Below, piece by piece: positions 25,357-34,212 of a DNA stretch of 64,000 nt. The translations under genes and the position numbers were made by a program. Position 1 is the stretch's first letter; the number at the start of each line of letters is the position of its first letter. The notes beneath the pieces were generated by a model, which saw nothing but the letters and a program-made list of their open reading frames with translations, searched no databases and had not been told where the DNA came from. The stretch is from Angustibacter sp049994355 (GTDB lineage Bacteria > Actinomycetota > Actinomycetes > Actinomycetales > Angustibacteraceae): positions 310,001-374,000 of the forward strand of contig NZ_CP188257.1 of assembly GCF_049994355.1 (NCBI RefSeq), in the 5' to 3' direction.

Positions 25357-26132
25357 TGCACCAGCACCGCGAGCGGCACGTTCGCGCAGCGCAGCAGCTG
25401 CCAGTCGGGCTCGCCGGTGGCGCCGTCCCGCATCCACTCGGCGACCGGCACCTCGCGGACCAGGTCGCCGGTCACCCAGCCGGCCCCGGACGCCGTGACG
25501 ACCCGCCCCGTCGCGCTGACCAGCGCCGCCGAGCCGGGCAGCCGAGCCAGGCTCGGCAGCACCCGGGCCTCCAGGGCGCGGACGAACAGGTCCGCGCCGA
25601 CGACCCCGACCAGCTCGCCGTCGGCCATCACGGGTTGGGTGAAGGTCAGCGTGTACTCGTCGGTGCACAGGTAGTCGACGTACGGGCCGGTCAGGTGCGG
25701 CAGCCCAGTGGCCTGCGGTCCGGTGAACCAGGCGAGCGCGGTGTAGTCACGGAAGTCATCCGCCACCGGGTCGGTCTGCACCTGCAGCTGGGTGATCTCG
25801 GGAGTCGCCGCGTCCGGGTCGGTCGTCCACCACTGCAGCCAGTACGGGACGTCGGACAGCGCGTCGTGCGCGGCGACGAACCCAGCGCCGGCCAGCGGCA
25901 GGTCGGGCAGCCTGAGCATGGCGGCGGCCAGGTCGTCGATCCCGAGCTCACCGTGCGTGGGACGCCTCGGCCCGGTGAAGCTCATGCCGACGGCGAGCCG
26001 GAGCCCGTCCAGCAGTCCGTGCACCTGGCCGCCGATGGCGTCGGCCGCGGTCACGACGTCGGAGGCCGTCACCGAGCCGGTGCCGGGCGCGCCGGTCACG
26101 CTGGAGGGGTTGCTCACCGTTCCATCATCCAC
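25347..26132 (-). CDS. Cache-domain (PAS-like sensor) protein without membrane segment
   Basis: 261 residues. The core YWLQWWTTDP, TQLQVQTDPVADDFRDYTALAWFTG, GPYVDYLCTDEYTLTFTQPV and GELVGVVGADLFV is that of a Cache/PDC ligand-binding domain, and a short tail follows with SATGRVVTASGAGWVTG. No signal peptide or membrane helix is seen, which is unusual for cache domains. It is the second gene of an operon with the GntR regulator, divergent from the polyamine transporter. A role in sensing the transported compound is an inference. The start could be GTG at 26132 or GTG at 26117. Confidence 0.75.
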   Translation of the reverse strand: MDDGTVSNPSSVTGAPGTGSVTASDVVTAADAIGGQVHGLLDGLRLAVGMSFTGPRRPTHGELGIDDLAAAMLRLPDLPLAGAGFVAAHDALSDVPYWLQWWTTDPDAATPEITQLQVQTDPVADDFRDYTALAWFTGPQATGLPHLTGPYVDYLCTDEYTLTFTQPVMADGELVGVVGADLFVRALEARVLPSLARLPGSAALVSATGRVVTASGAGWVTGDLVREVPVAEWMRDGATGEPDWQLLRCANVPLAVLVQRG

Positions 26133-26178
26133 CGTGGCGGCCTCGCGGTCAGGAATTGGTCGCCGATCGGACCCCGGC

Positions 26179-26952
26179 TCACGAGCGGCTGACCTCGAGG
26201 TGCAGCGCCCGGACGGCGGCGAACATCTGCCCGACGTGGTCCTCGGCGGCCGCGCGGGCGGCTGCCCCGTCGCCGGCGGCCAGAGCGCGGTGCAGCCGTC
26301 GGTGCACCTCGCAGGCGGCGTGCACGGCGTCGTCGCCGGAGTAGGGCAGCCACAGCACCGGGCCTACCAGGCTCTGCAGCCCGATCTCCTCCCGGGTCAG
26401 CCGGGCCGACTGCGCGCCGGCGGCCAGCTCGAGGTGGTACTGGCCCTCGGCCCGCCGCCGGGCGCCCGCGTCCTTTGCGGTGGCGAGCCGGTCGTTGGCG
26501 GCCTCGAGCCGAGCCAGGTCCTGGTCGTCGGCCCGGTCGGCGGCAAGCCGGGCACAGGCGCCGCTGACCGCCGCGTAGTGGTCGGCGAGGTCCCGCAGCT
26601 CGCCGACGCTGAACGTGAGCAGCCGGGCTCGCAGCACCGAGGTCGCGGCGTCCGTGGGGGCGCACACGAAAGAGCCGCCGCCACGCCCGCGCCGGGTGCG
26701 CACCAGCCCCTGCTCGCGCAACGTGGTGAGCGCCTCCCGCACCGTCACGGTCGAGACGCCGAGCCGCTCGGCGAGGTCGCTCTCGCTGGGCAGCTGCTCG
26801 GCGTCCGGGAGCAGCCCGAGCGCGATCGCGTCGGAGAGCCGGCGGCTGACCGCCTCGGCGCGCCCGCTGGGTTCGAGCGGCGAGAAGACCGCGGCGCGGG
26901 CCCGTGAGGACATGTGGGACGGAGCGGACGCCGAGCTGCCGGTCGCGCTCAC
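26179..26952 (-). CDS. GntR-family (FCD/FadR-type) transcriptional regulator
   Basis: 257 residues from GTG at 26952 (GGAGGGGCAC-GTG). The winged helix spans about 35-100: QLPSESDLAERLGVSTVTVREALTTLREQGLVRTRRGRGGG is split by the usual GntR turn. The C-terminal part is all-helical with His and Asp residues (DHYAAVSG, HLELAAGAQSARL, EVHRRLHRALAAGD), the FCD effector domain that often binds a metal and an organic acid or amine. The perfect 18-bp dyad upstream of the divergent transporter is its probable operator. Confidence 0.9.
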   Translation of the reverse strand: MSATGSSASAPSHMSSRARAAVFSPLEPSGRAEAVSRRLSDAIALGLLPDAEQLPSESDLAERLGVSTVTVREALTTLREQGLVRTRRGRGGGSFVCAPTDAATSVLRARLLTFSVGELRDLADHYAAVSGACARLAADRADDQDLARLEAANDRLATAKDAGARRRAEGQYHLELAAGAQSARLTREEIGLQSLVGPVLWLPYSGDDAVHAACEVHRRLHRALAAGDGAAARAAAEDHVGQMFAAVRALHLEVSRS

Positions 26953-27024
26953 GTGCCCCTCCTGCCTGGTCGGTCACGAAACGGTAGCGGTCGGGTCGGA
27001 GTTCCCCGGAGCCCTTGCGCGTTG

Positions 27025-27042
27025 ACCTATGAAGTCATAGGT
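27025..27042. promoter_or_regulatory. GntR operator overlapping the potA promoter
   Basis: ACCTATGA-AG-TCATAGGT is a perfect 8-bp dyad with a 2-bp centre. It lies 8 nt before the GTG of the ATPase gene and overlaps the probable -10 hexamer TAGGTT (27038-27043), which is followed by 7 nt and the start codon (leaderless). Binding there would block transcription of the transporter. The size and symmetry match FadR-subfamily operators. Confidence 0.7.
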
Positions 27043-27050
27043 TCACGCCC

Positions 27051-28136
27051 GTGTCCAGCCCTGCACCCCATAGCGAGACCTCGGTGACCGACCCCGCCAC
27101 GACCGGCCCGGCGATCCGGCTGCGCGGCCTGGTGAAGACGTTCGGCGTCGGCACCTCGCAGGTCACCGCCGTGGCCGGGGTCGACCTCGACATCGTGGAC
27201 GGCGAGTTCCTCACCCTGCTCGGACCCTCCGGGTCCGGGAAGACCACCGTGCTGCGGATGATCGCCGGCTTCGAGCTGCCCACCGAGGGCACCATCGAGC
27301 TGGCCGGCCGTGAGGTGACCCGCGTCCCGCCGTTCGACCGCGACGTCAACACCGTCTTCCAGGACTATGCGCTCTTCCCGCACATGAGCGTCCTGCAGAA
27401 CGTCGAGTACGGGCTGCGGGTCAAGGGTGTGGCCAAGGCCGAGCGCCGGCGGCGGGCGGTGGACGCCCTGGATGGCGTCCGGCTGGGCGACTACGGCCAG
27501 CGCAAGCCGGGGCAGCTGTCCGGCGGCCAGCGTCAGCGCGTCGCGCTGGCCCGCGCCCTGGTCAACCGCCCCAGGGTGCTGCTGCTGGACGAGCCGCTCG
27601 GGGCCCTCGATCTCAAGCTCCGCGAGGAGATGCAGGTCGAGCTCAAGGTGATCCAGCGCCAGGTCGGCCTGACCTTCGTGTTCGTCACCCACGACCAGGA
27701 GGAGGCGCTGACCATGTCCGACCGGATCGCCGTGTTCCACGACGGCCGAATCGAGCAGGTCGGCACGCCCGCCGAGATCTACGAGCGACCGTCCAGCCCG
27801 TTCGTGGCCGGCTTCGTCGGCACGTCCAACCTGATGAAACCTGCTGCGGCACAAGCGATCCTGGGTCGCAAGGGCACCTGGTCGGTGAGGCCGGAGAAGG
27901 TCCGGATGGTCAGCGAGGAGGAGCCGGCCGGCGCCGACGAGCGATCTGCCGACGGCACCGTCGCCGAGGTGGTCTACGCCGGCGCGGCCACCCGCTTCCT
28001 GGTTGACCTGGACGCCGGCGCCCGGCTCACCGTGCTCCAGCAGAACCTGCACACCTCGTCGATGCAGGTGCAGACCCTGCGTGGCACCAGAGTCCGTCTG
28101 CTCTGGCGCCGCGAGCACGAGTTCCAGCTCGACTGA
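27051..28136 (+). CDS. potA: Polyamine-type ABC transporter, ATP-binding protein
   Basis: 361 residues. Walker A GPSGSGKTT, Q-loop FQDYALFPHM, signature LSGGQRQRVALARAL, Walker B LLLDEPLGALD, switch His in VTHDQEEALTMSD. The C-terminal part (from about 285: VRPEKVRM, VYAGAATRFLVDL, VQTLRGTRVRLLW) is the TOBE domain of the PotA/PotG class. Followed by the binding protein and two permeases in the order potA-potD-potB-potC, one operon. Leaderless GTG start. Confidence 0.93.
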   Translation: MSSPAPHSETSVTDPATTGPAIRLRGLVKTFGVGTSQVTAVAGVDLDIVDGEFLTLLGPSGSGKTTVLRMIAGFELPTEGTIELAGREVTRVPPFDRDVNTVFQDYALFPHMSVLQNVEYGLRVKGVAKAERRRRAVDALDGVRLGDYGQRKPGQLSGGQRQRVALARALVNRPRVLLLDEPLGALDLKLREEMQVELKVIQRQVGLTFVFVTHDQEEALTMSDRIAVFHDGRIEQVGTPAEIYERPSSPFVAGFVGTSNLMKPAAAQAILGRKGTWSVRPEKVRMVSEEEPAGADERSADGTVAEVVYAGAATRFLVDLDAGARLTVLQQNLHTSSMQVQTLRGTRVRLLWRREHEFQLD

Positions 28137-28169
28137 TCACGTACGACCGACAAGCGAAGGAGATAACAG

Positions 28170-29372
28170 ATGGCGACCAAGCGTCGTACGGCATTCGTGG
28201 CCGTGGGGGCAGTCGTGGCGCTCGCGATCGCCGGGTGCGGCAGCAGCGACGGCGACTCCGCCAGCGGTGGCACGCGCGCCAAGCCGCCGAGCATGAAGCC
28301 GCTGGCCAGCCTCGGAGCCGGCGAGGGCGCGGTCAACATCCTCGCCTGGGCCGGCTACGCGGAGAACGGCACGACCGACCCGGCGGTCGACTGGGTGACG
28401 CCGTACGAGAAGGCGACCGGCTGCAAGGCGAACGTCCAGGTGGCCAACACCTCCGACGAGATGTTCGAGAAGATGGGCACCGGCGACTTCGACGTCGTCT
28501 CGGCCTCGGGTGACTCCTCGCTGCGGATGATCTACGCGGGCAAGGTGGCGCCGGTCAACACCTCGCTGCTCACCAACTGGGCCGACATCGCGCCGTTCCA
28601 GAAGGCCCAGCAGTGGAACTCCGTCGGCGGCGTGGACTACGGCATCCCGCACGGCTGGGGTGCCAACCTGCTGTCCTGGCGGACCGACAAGGTCAAGCCG
28701 GCCCCGGACTCGTGGAGTGTGGTCTGGGACCAGAACTCGCCGTACAAGGGCAGCATCGGTGCCTACGACTCCCCGACCTACCTGGCGGACGCAGCGCTGT
28801 ACCTGATGGCCACCAAGCCCGACCTCGGCATCAAGAACCCGTACGCGCTGGACCAGAAGCAGTTCGACGCCGCGGTCGCGCTGGCCACCCAGCAGAAGTC
28901 GATCCTGTCCGGCTACTGGTCGTCGTACACCGACGCGCAGAAGGCGTTCACCAACGGCACGTACGTGCTCGGCACCTCCTGGCAGATCATCGTGAACCTC
29001 GCCCAGGCCGACAAGGCACCGGTGGACGCGACGCTGCCCAAGGAGGGCTCGACGGGTTGGGCCGACACCTGGATGATCGACGCCAAGTCGAAGCACCCGA
29101 ACTGCGCCTACCTGTGGATGAACCACATCACCACGCCCAGCGTTCAGGCGCAGGTCGCCGAGTGGTTCGGCGAGGCTCCGGCCAACCTGAAGGCCTGCAC
29201 GCAGACCACGGACGCCGGGCACTGCAAGGTGTTCCACGCGGACGACGAGCCGTACTTCAAGAAGATCTGGTTCTGGGCCACGCCCCAGTCCGACTGCCTC
29301 GACGGCCGCACTGACACCAAGTGCATCCCATACTCGGAGTGGACGAAGGCGTGGAGCACTCTGCGCAGCTGA
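28170..29372 (+). CDS. potD: Polyamine-type ABC transporter, substrate-binding lipoprotein
   Basis: 400 residues. Basic N-terminus, hydrophobic stretch, then lipobox IAGC with Cys23 as the lipidated residue. The mature part, VNILAWAGYAE, TGCKANVQVANTSDEMFEKM, VSASGDSSLRMIYAGKVAPVN and the CAYLWMNHI region, is the PotD/PotF-like bilobed binding protein. Ribosome site GAAGGAGATAACAG-ATG. Ligand probably a polyamine or a related amine; putrescine and spermidine cannot be separated by eye. Confidence 0.9.
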   Translation: MATKRRTAFVAVGAVVALAIAGCGSSDGDSASGGTRAKPPSMKPLASLGAGEGAVNILAWAGYAENGTTDPAVDWVTPYEKATGCKANVQVANTSDEMFEKMGTGDFDVVSASGDSSLRMIYAGKVAPVNTSLLTNWADIAPFQKAQQWNSVGGVDYGIPHGWGANLLSWRTDKVKPAPDSWSVVWDQNSPYKGSIGAYDSPTYLADAALYLMATKPDLGIKNPYALDQKQFDAAVALATQQKSILSGYWSSYTDAQKAFTNGTYVLGTSWQIIVNLAQADKAPVDATLPKEGSTGWADTWMIDAKSKHPNCAYLWMNHITTPSVQAQVAEWFGEAPANLKACTQTTDAGHCKVFHADDEPYFKKIWFWATPQSDCLDGRTDTKCIPYSEWTKAWSTLRS

Positions 29373-29453
29373 GACAGCCTGCGGCGCCGTCGGCTGTCCG
29401 CCCACCTGTTCCGCAGTACGCGCACCCGGCTGGCCACTCTGCTCGGGCCGCCC

Positions 29454-30242
29454 GTGCTGTGGCTCGGCCTGATCTACTTCGCGGCCATCTTCTCGCTGCT
29501 CTCGACCGCGTTCTTCAGCGTCGACGAGTTCACCAACGCGGTGGTACACACCTTCACCACCGCCAACTTCGTGGACGTCTTCACAGAGCCGGCCTACCTG
29601 CGCGCGACGCTGCTGACGGTGGGGATCGCGCTGTCGGTCACGGTCCTGTGCGTCTGCCTCGGCGTGCCGATGGCGTTCTTCATGGCCAAGATCGCCAGGC
29701 CGCGCTCGCGCGGGCTGCTGGTCGCACTGGTCATCACGCCGCTGTGGGCGTCCTACCTGGTCAAGGTCTACGCGTGGCAGGCGATGGTGCAGCCTGGCAA
29801 GGGCGTGATCGCGTGGCTCGGCCAGCCGTTCGGCCTCGACGGGCCGGGTTTCGGCCGGGTGGCGATCGTGCTGACCCTGACCTACCTGTGGCTGCCGTAC
29901 ATGATCCTGCCGGTGTACGCCGGGCTCGAGCGGCTGCCGGACTCGCTGCTGGACGCCTCCGGTGATCTCGGCGGGCGGACGTGGCGGACCCTGCGCAGCG
30001 TCGTGCTGCCGCTGACCTACCCGTCCATCGTCGCGGGCACGATCTTCACGTTCTCGCTGAGCCTCGGTGACTACATCACGGCGCAGATAGTCGGCGGCAA
30101 GGTGCAGATGCTCGGCAACATCGTCTACCAGAACTACGCCGCGAACCTGCCCTTCGCCGCGACCATCGCGATCATCCCGATCGCGATCATGCTGATCTAC
30201 CTGGCCCTGGTCCGTCGTACCGGCGCGCTGGACAACCTGTGA
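29454..30242 (+). CDS. potB: Polyamine-type ABC transporter, permease 1 (start uncertain)
   Basis: 262 residues as annotated from GTG at 29454. About six membrane helices; the EAA-like loop is LPDSLLDASGDLGGRTWRT. Between the potD stop and this GTG the same frame is open and translates as LRRRRLSAHLFRSTRTRLATLLGPPV, exactly the basic lead-in to the first helix that PotB proteins normally have. No ATG, GTG or TTG exists there, only CTG codons (the first at 29379). So the true start may be a CTG, or a frame error may separate it from an upstream start. The annotated start keeps the whole first helix. Confidence 0.85.
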   Translation: MLWLGLIYFAAIFSLLSTAFFSVDEFTNAVVHTFTTANFVDVFTEPAYLRATLLTVGIALSVTVLCVCLGVPMAFFMAKIARPRSRGLLVALVITPLWASYLVKVYAWQAMVQPGKGVIAWLGQPFGLDGPGFGRVAIVLTLTYLWLPYMILPVYAGLERLPDSLLDASGDLGGRTWRTLRSVVLPLTYPSIVAGTIFTFSLSLGDYITAQIVGGKVQMLGNIVYQNYAANLPFAATIAIIPIAIMLIYLALVRRTGALDNL

Positions 30243-30252
30243 GAGGGACGAC

Positions 30253-31059
30253 GTGAACTTCTCCGGCCCCGCCCGCTGGGCGTTCCGGCTGGCCATGGCG
30301 CTCGGGCTGGCCTTCGTCTACGTGCCGCTGGCCGTCGTGGTGATCAACTCGTTCAACGCCAGCACCGTGTTCGCCTGGCCGCCGCAGAGCTACACGCTGC
30401 ACTGGTGGCAGTCGGTGTGGGGCAACACCGGGGTGCGCGAGGCGATCCTCACCTCGGTCAAGGTCGGCCTGATGGCCACTGCGGTGGCCATGACCCTCGG
30501 CGCCCTGCTGGCGTTCGCGCTCAGCCGGTACAAGTTCTTCGGCCGCCAGACCCTGTCCTTGCTGGTCATCCTGCCGATCGCCCTGCCCGGCATCGTCACC
30601 GCCCTGGCGCTGCGCACCGCCTTCCGGACCATCCTGTCGATCGAGCTGTCGATCTGGACCGTCGTGGTCGCGCACAGCACGTTCTGCATCGTGGTGATCT
30701 ACAACAACGTGATCGCGCGGCTGCGGCGCCTGGGCACCAGCCTCGAGGAAGCGTCGATGGACCTGGGTGCGGACACGTTCACCACGTTCCGCCGAGTGAC
30801 CTTCCCCAACCTGCGAGGAGCGTTCCTGGCCGGTGGCGTACTGGCCTTCGGGCTCTCGTTCGACGAGATCGTGGTGACCCTGTTCACCGCGCCGCCCGGG
30901 GTGACGACACTGCCGATCTGGATCTTCCAGAACCTGTTCCGGCCGAACCAGGCGCCGGTGGTCAACGTCGTCGCGGCCGCGCTGGTCATGCTCTCGGTGA
31001 TCCCGATCTACATCAGCCAGCGGCTGGCCGGCGAGTCCACCGGCGGTGGGCGGATCTGA
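30253..31059 (+). CDS. potC: Polyamine-type ABC transporter, permease 2
   Basis: 268 residues from GTG (GAGAGGGACGAC-GTG). Six membrane helices: FVYVPLAVVVINSFN opens the protein, ALPGIVTALALRTAF is in the middle, and LGTSLEEASMDLGADTFTTFRRVTFP is the EAA loop that contacts the ATPase. The usual PotC/YdcV pattern. Ends the transporter operon. Confidence 0.93.
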   Translation: MNFSGPARWAFRLAMALGLAFVYVPLAVVVINSFNASTVFAWPPQSYTLHWWQSVWGNTGVREAILTSVKVGLMATAVAMTLGALLAFALSRYKFFGRQTLSLLVILPIALPGIVTALALRTAFRTILSIELSIWTVVVAHSTFCIVVIYNNVIARLRRLGTSLEEASMDLGADTFTTFRRVTFPNLRGAFLAGGVLAFGLSFDEIVVTLFTAPPGVTTLPIWIFQNLFRPNQAPVVNVVAAALVMLSVIPIYISQRLAGESTGGGRI

Positions 31060-31066
31060 GGCGGGT

Positions 31067-31078
31067 TACCGTCGGTGC
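31067..31078 (+). promoter_or_regulatory. Leaderless -10 for the small membrane protein - purF - purM run
   Basis: TACCGT (31067-31072) followed by 6 nt and a GTG start. No Shine-Dalgarno sequence is present. A second hexamer GACACT lies 6 nt before the purF GTG (31432-31437), so purF may also have its own leaderless transcript. Confidence 0.45.
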
Positions 31079-31414
31079 GTGAACGAGCAGCCCGACACCG
31101 AGTCGTCCGACACCGAGTCGCCCAGCACCAAGCCGCCCAGCACCGAGTCGTCCAGCACCAAGCCGTCGCAGCACCCCCAGCCCGGGCAGACCCGGCTACG
31201 GGTCACCCGGGCGCCGCGCTACGGCAGGTTCCTGCTGACCGGCGCGGCAGTCGGCGTGCTGGTCGCACTGGTGGCCGGCCTGGCGGGCCCGGTGGGCGCC
31301 GACAGCGGCCGCGGGGCCCTCGTCGGCTACCTGGCTCTGCTGCTGGGCCTGTTGGGTGGTCTGCTCGGCGGTCTCGCCGCGATCGTCGTCGAGTGGGTGT
31401 CCCGGCGCCGCTAG
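31079..31414 (+). CDS. Small membrane protein with low-complexity N-terminus
   Basis: 111 residues from a leaderless GTG. The first 40 residues are a degenerate repeat of short Ser/Thr/Glu/Lys/Pro units (DTES, STKP, STES), then TRAPRYGRFLLTGAAVGVLVALVAGL (first helix) and GYLALLLGLLGGLLGGLAAIVVEW (second helix), ending in SRRR. Similar two-helix proteins with TRAPRYGRF-like lead-ins sit upstream of purF in other actinobacteria. Function unknown. The repeat length may vary between strains. Confidence 0.75.
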   Translation: MNEQPDTESSDTESPSTKPPSTESSSTKPSQHPQPGQTRLRVTRAPRYGRFLLTGAAVGVLVALVAGLAGPVGADSGRGALVGYLALLLGLLGGLLGGLAAIVVEWVSRRR

Positions 31415-31443
31415 GAGCACCTCGGCTGTGCGACACTCGTCAG

Positions 31444-33000
31444 GTGGCACGAGGCGACGGGCTGCTGACCCATGACCTGCTCCCCGGCGAGAAGTCCCCG
31501 CAGGACGCCTGTGGCGTCCTGGGGATCTGGGCCCCCGGGGAGGAGGTGGCCAAGCTCACCTTCTACGGGCTGTACGCGTTGCAGCACCGCGGCCAGGAGT
31601 CGGCCGGCATCGCGACCAGCGATGGACGCCGCCTGCTCGTCTACAAGGACATGGGCCTGGTCGCGCAGGTCTTCGACGAGACCGCCCTGAACTCCCTGGC
31701 CGGGCACCTGGCGATCGGGCACACCCGGTACTCCACGACCGGCGGCAGCGTCTGGGAGAACGCCCAGCCGACGCTGGGCAACACGGCCGGCGGCACGGTC
31801 GCCCTCGCGCACAACGGCAACCTCACGAACTCCGCCGAGCTGCGCGACGTCGTCCAGCAGCGCTACGGCGCTCAGGCCGCCGGTGAGCTGTCCCGGGGCA
31901 ACACCACCGACACCGCGCTGATCACCGCGCTGCTGGCCGGCGACCCCGACCACAGCCTGGAGTCCACCGCACTGGAGATCCTGCCCGAGCTGCGCGGCGC
32001 GTTCAGCCTGGTCTTCATGGACGAGCACACCCTGTACGCCGCGCGGGACCGCAACGGCGTGCGGCCGCTGGTCCTCGGCCGCCTGGAGCGCGGCTGGGTG
32101 GTGGCCAGCGAGACCCCGGCGCTGGCGACGATCGGCGCGAGCTACATCCGCGAGATCGAGCCGGGCGAGCTGGTGGTGATCGACGCCGACGGCCTGCGCT
32201 CCTCGCACTTCGCCGAGCCCGACCCGAAGGGCTGCGTCTTCGAGTTCGTCTACCTGGCCCGGCCGGACACGACAATCAGCGGGCGCGTCATGCATGAGGC
32301 CCGGGTCGAGATGGGCCGGCTGCTGGCCGCCGAGCACCCGGCCGAGGCCGACCTGGTGATCGGCGTCCCGGAGTCGGGCACGCCCGCCGCGATCGGGTAC
32401 GCGGAGGCCAGCGGCATCCCGTTCGGCCAGGGCTTCGTGAAGAACTCCTACGTCGGGCGCACGTTCATCCAGCCCAGCCAGACGATCCGCCAGCTCGGCA
32501 TCCGGCTCAAGCTCAACCCGCTGACCGAGGTGATCCGCGGCAAGCGGCTGGTCGTGGTCGACGACTCGATCGTGCGCGGCAACACCCAGCGCGCCCAGGT
32601 GCGGATGCTGCGCGAGGCCGGCGCGGCCGAGGTGCACGTGCGGATCTCCTCGCCACCGATCAGCTGGCCGTGCTTCTACGGCATCGACTTCGCGACCCGG
32701 GCCGAGCTGATCGCGACCGGCCTGGGGGTCGAGGAGGTGCGCGCCAGCATCGGCGCCGACAGCCTCGGCTACATCAGCGAGGACGGCATGATCGCCGCGA
32801 CGAACCAGCCCAAGGACCGGCTGTGCCGGGCCTGCTTCACCGGCCAGTACCCGATCGAGCTGCCGCACGCCGACCAGCTGGGCAAGAACGTGCTGGAGAC
32901 GCTGCCCGGGCTCGAGGTCGGCCCAGCCGGGATGCGGGACGCGGACGGCGTACCGACCGGGTTGTCCGGGGGCGCCCCCGACGCGCTGTCCCGCCCGTGA
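31444..33000 (+). CDS. purF: Amidophosphoribosyltransferase
   Basis: 518 residues from GTG. A 22-residue propeptide ends at DA-CGVLGIW, where Cys23 becomes the N-terminal nucleophile after cleavage. Ntn glutaminase: LYALQHRGQESAGIA and GHTRYSTTG; PRTase domain: VIGVPESGTPAAIGYA and LVVVDDSIVRGNT (PRPP loop). CRACFTG-type cysteines near the end (LCRACFTGQYP) may bind an iron-sulphur cluster as in the Bacillus-type enzyme. First committed purine step. Confidence 0.97.
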   Translation: MARGDGLLTHDLLPGEKSPQDACGVLGIWAPGEEVAKLTFYGLYALQHRGQESAGIATSDGRRLLVYKDMGLVAQVFDETALNSLAGHLAIGHTRYSTTGGSVWENAQPTLGNTAGGTVALAHNGNLTNSAELRDVVQQRYGAQAAGELSRGNTTDTALITALLAGDPDHSLESTALEILPELRGAFSLVFMDEHTLYAARDRNGVRPLVLGRLERGWVVASETPALATIGASYIREIEPGELVVIDADGLRSSHFAEPDPKGCVFEFVYLARPDTTISGRVMHEARVEMGRLLAAEHPAEADLVIGVPESGTPAAIGYAEASGIPFGQGFVKNSYVGRTFIQPSQTIRQLGIRLKLNPLTEVIRGKRLVVVDDSIVRGNTQRAQVRMLREAGAAEVHVRISSPPISWPCFYGIDFATRAELIATGLGVEEVRASIGADSLGYISEDGMIAATNQPKDRLCRACFTGQYPIELPHADQLGKNVLETLPGLEVGPAGMRDADGVPTGLSGGAPDALSRP

Positions 33001-34133
33001 CCGCGGACCGGACCGGCGCCGTGGCGCCGGTGACCTATGTGGGCGCCGGCGTGGACACCGAGGCGGGCGACCGTGCCGTCGAGCTGATGAAGGAGTGGGT
33101 CGCCAAGACTCGCCGCCCTGAGGTGGTCGGTGGGCTCGGTGGCTTCGCCGGCCTGTTCGACGTCAGCGCGCTCAAGACCTACCGGCGACCGCTGCTGGCC
33201 ACCAGCACCGACGGTGTCGGCACCAAGGTGCAGATCGCCCAGCGGCTCGACATCCACCACACGATCGGCTTCGACCTGGTCGGCATGGTGGTCGACGACA
33301 TCGTCGTGGTCGGCGCCGAGCCGCTGTTCATGACCGACTACATCGCCTGCGGATCGGTCGTCCCCGAGCGCATCGCGGCCGTCGTCCGGGGCATCGCGGA
33401 GGCCTGCGTGAGCGCGGGCTGCGCGCTGGCCGGCGGCGAGACCGCCGAGCACCCGGGCCTGCTGGCGCCGGGTGAGTACGACGTGGCCGGTGCGGTCACC
33501 GGGGTCGTCGAGGCGGACGACGTACTCGGTCCCGAGCGGGTGCGCAGCGGCGACGTGCTGGTCGCCATGGCGTCGTCCGGGCTGCACTCGAACGGGTACT
33601 CGCTGGTCCGGCGGGTGCTCGAGGTGTCCGGGCTAGGCCTGGAGCAGCACGTCGACGAGCTCGGTCGGACCATCGGTGAGGAGCTGCTCGAACCGACCCG
33701 GGTGTACGCCCAGGACGTGCTCGACCTGGTTCGAGGAGGCCGCGGCGACGGCATCGACGTGCACGCGGTCAGCCACGTCACCGGCGGCGGTCTGGCGGCC
33801 AACCTGGCGCGGGTGCTGCCGCGCGGCCTCGAAGCGGTCGTGGACCGCTCGACGTGGACGCCGGGCCCGGTCTTCGGGCTGGTGCGGCGCCTGGGTGCCG
33901 TCCCGCTGGACGACCTGGAGCGCACGCTGAACCTCGGCGTCGGCATGATCGCTGTGGTCAGCCCGGACAGCGCGGATGCCGCGGTCGCTCGGCTCACCGC
34001 GCGCGGCCTGCCCTCGTGGGTGCTGGGCAGCGTCGGACCGGCGGACGGCAGCCGTCAGGACGGCGATGTGACGCAGGGCGCGAAGGGCGTGGACGGCGGA
34101 GCCGTCCGGATGGTCGGCGTCCAGGCCGTCTGA
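32997..34133 (+). CDS. purM: Phosphoribosylformylglycinamidine cyclo-ligase (AIR synthase)
   Basis: 378 residues from GTG overlapping the purF stop (GTGA). TYVGAGVDTEAGDRAVELMK, TSTDGVGTKVQIAQ, DDIVVVGAEPLFMTDYIACG, GGETAEHPG and HVTGGGLAANLARVLP are the PurM motifs. Closes the imidazole ring of FGAM with ATP. The C-terminal 35 residues are an extension with little conservation. Confidence 0.97.
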   Translation: MTADRTGAVAPVTYVGAGVDTEAGDRAVELMKEWVAKTRRPEVVGGLGGFAGLFDVSALKTYRRPLLATSTDGVGTKVQIAQRLDIHHTIGFDLVGMVVDDIVVVGAEPLFMTDYIACGSVVPERIAAVVRGIAEACVSAGCALAGGETAEHPGLLAPGEYDVAGAVTGVVEADDVLGPERVRSGDVLVAMASSGLHSNGYSLVRRVLEVSGLGLEQHVDELGRTIGEELLEPTRVYAQDVLDLVRGGRGDGIDVHAVSHVTGGGLAANLARVLPRGLEAVVDRSTWTPGPVFGLVRRLGAVPLDDLERTLNLGVGMIAVVSPDSADAAVARLTARGLPSWVLGSVGPADGSRQDGDVTQGAKGVDGGAVRMVGVQAV

Positions 34134-34146
34134 CCTGCGACGCCCG

Positions 34147-34185
34147 CGAAATGGGCCCCGTCAGCTGGTGACAGGACCCATTTCG
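34147..34185. terminator. Bidirectional hairpin between purM and the DUF3073 gene
   Basis: CGAAATGGG (34147-34155) pairs with CCCATTTCG (34177-34185); inside, GTCA-GCTGG-TGAC makes a capping stem. It lies between convergent genes. No T-tract. Confidence 0.65.
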
Positions 34186-34212
34186 AGGGAAGTCGAGTTG
34201 GAGCGGACGAGC

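Noticed and set aside
28137..30296. 719-codon minus-strand frame opposite potD and potB
   Set aside because: Mirror of the transporter genes; composition is that of antisense GC-rich frames and it overlaps recognised proteins throughout.
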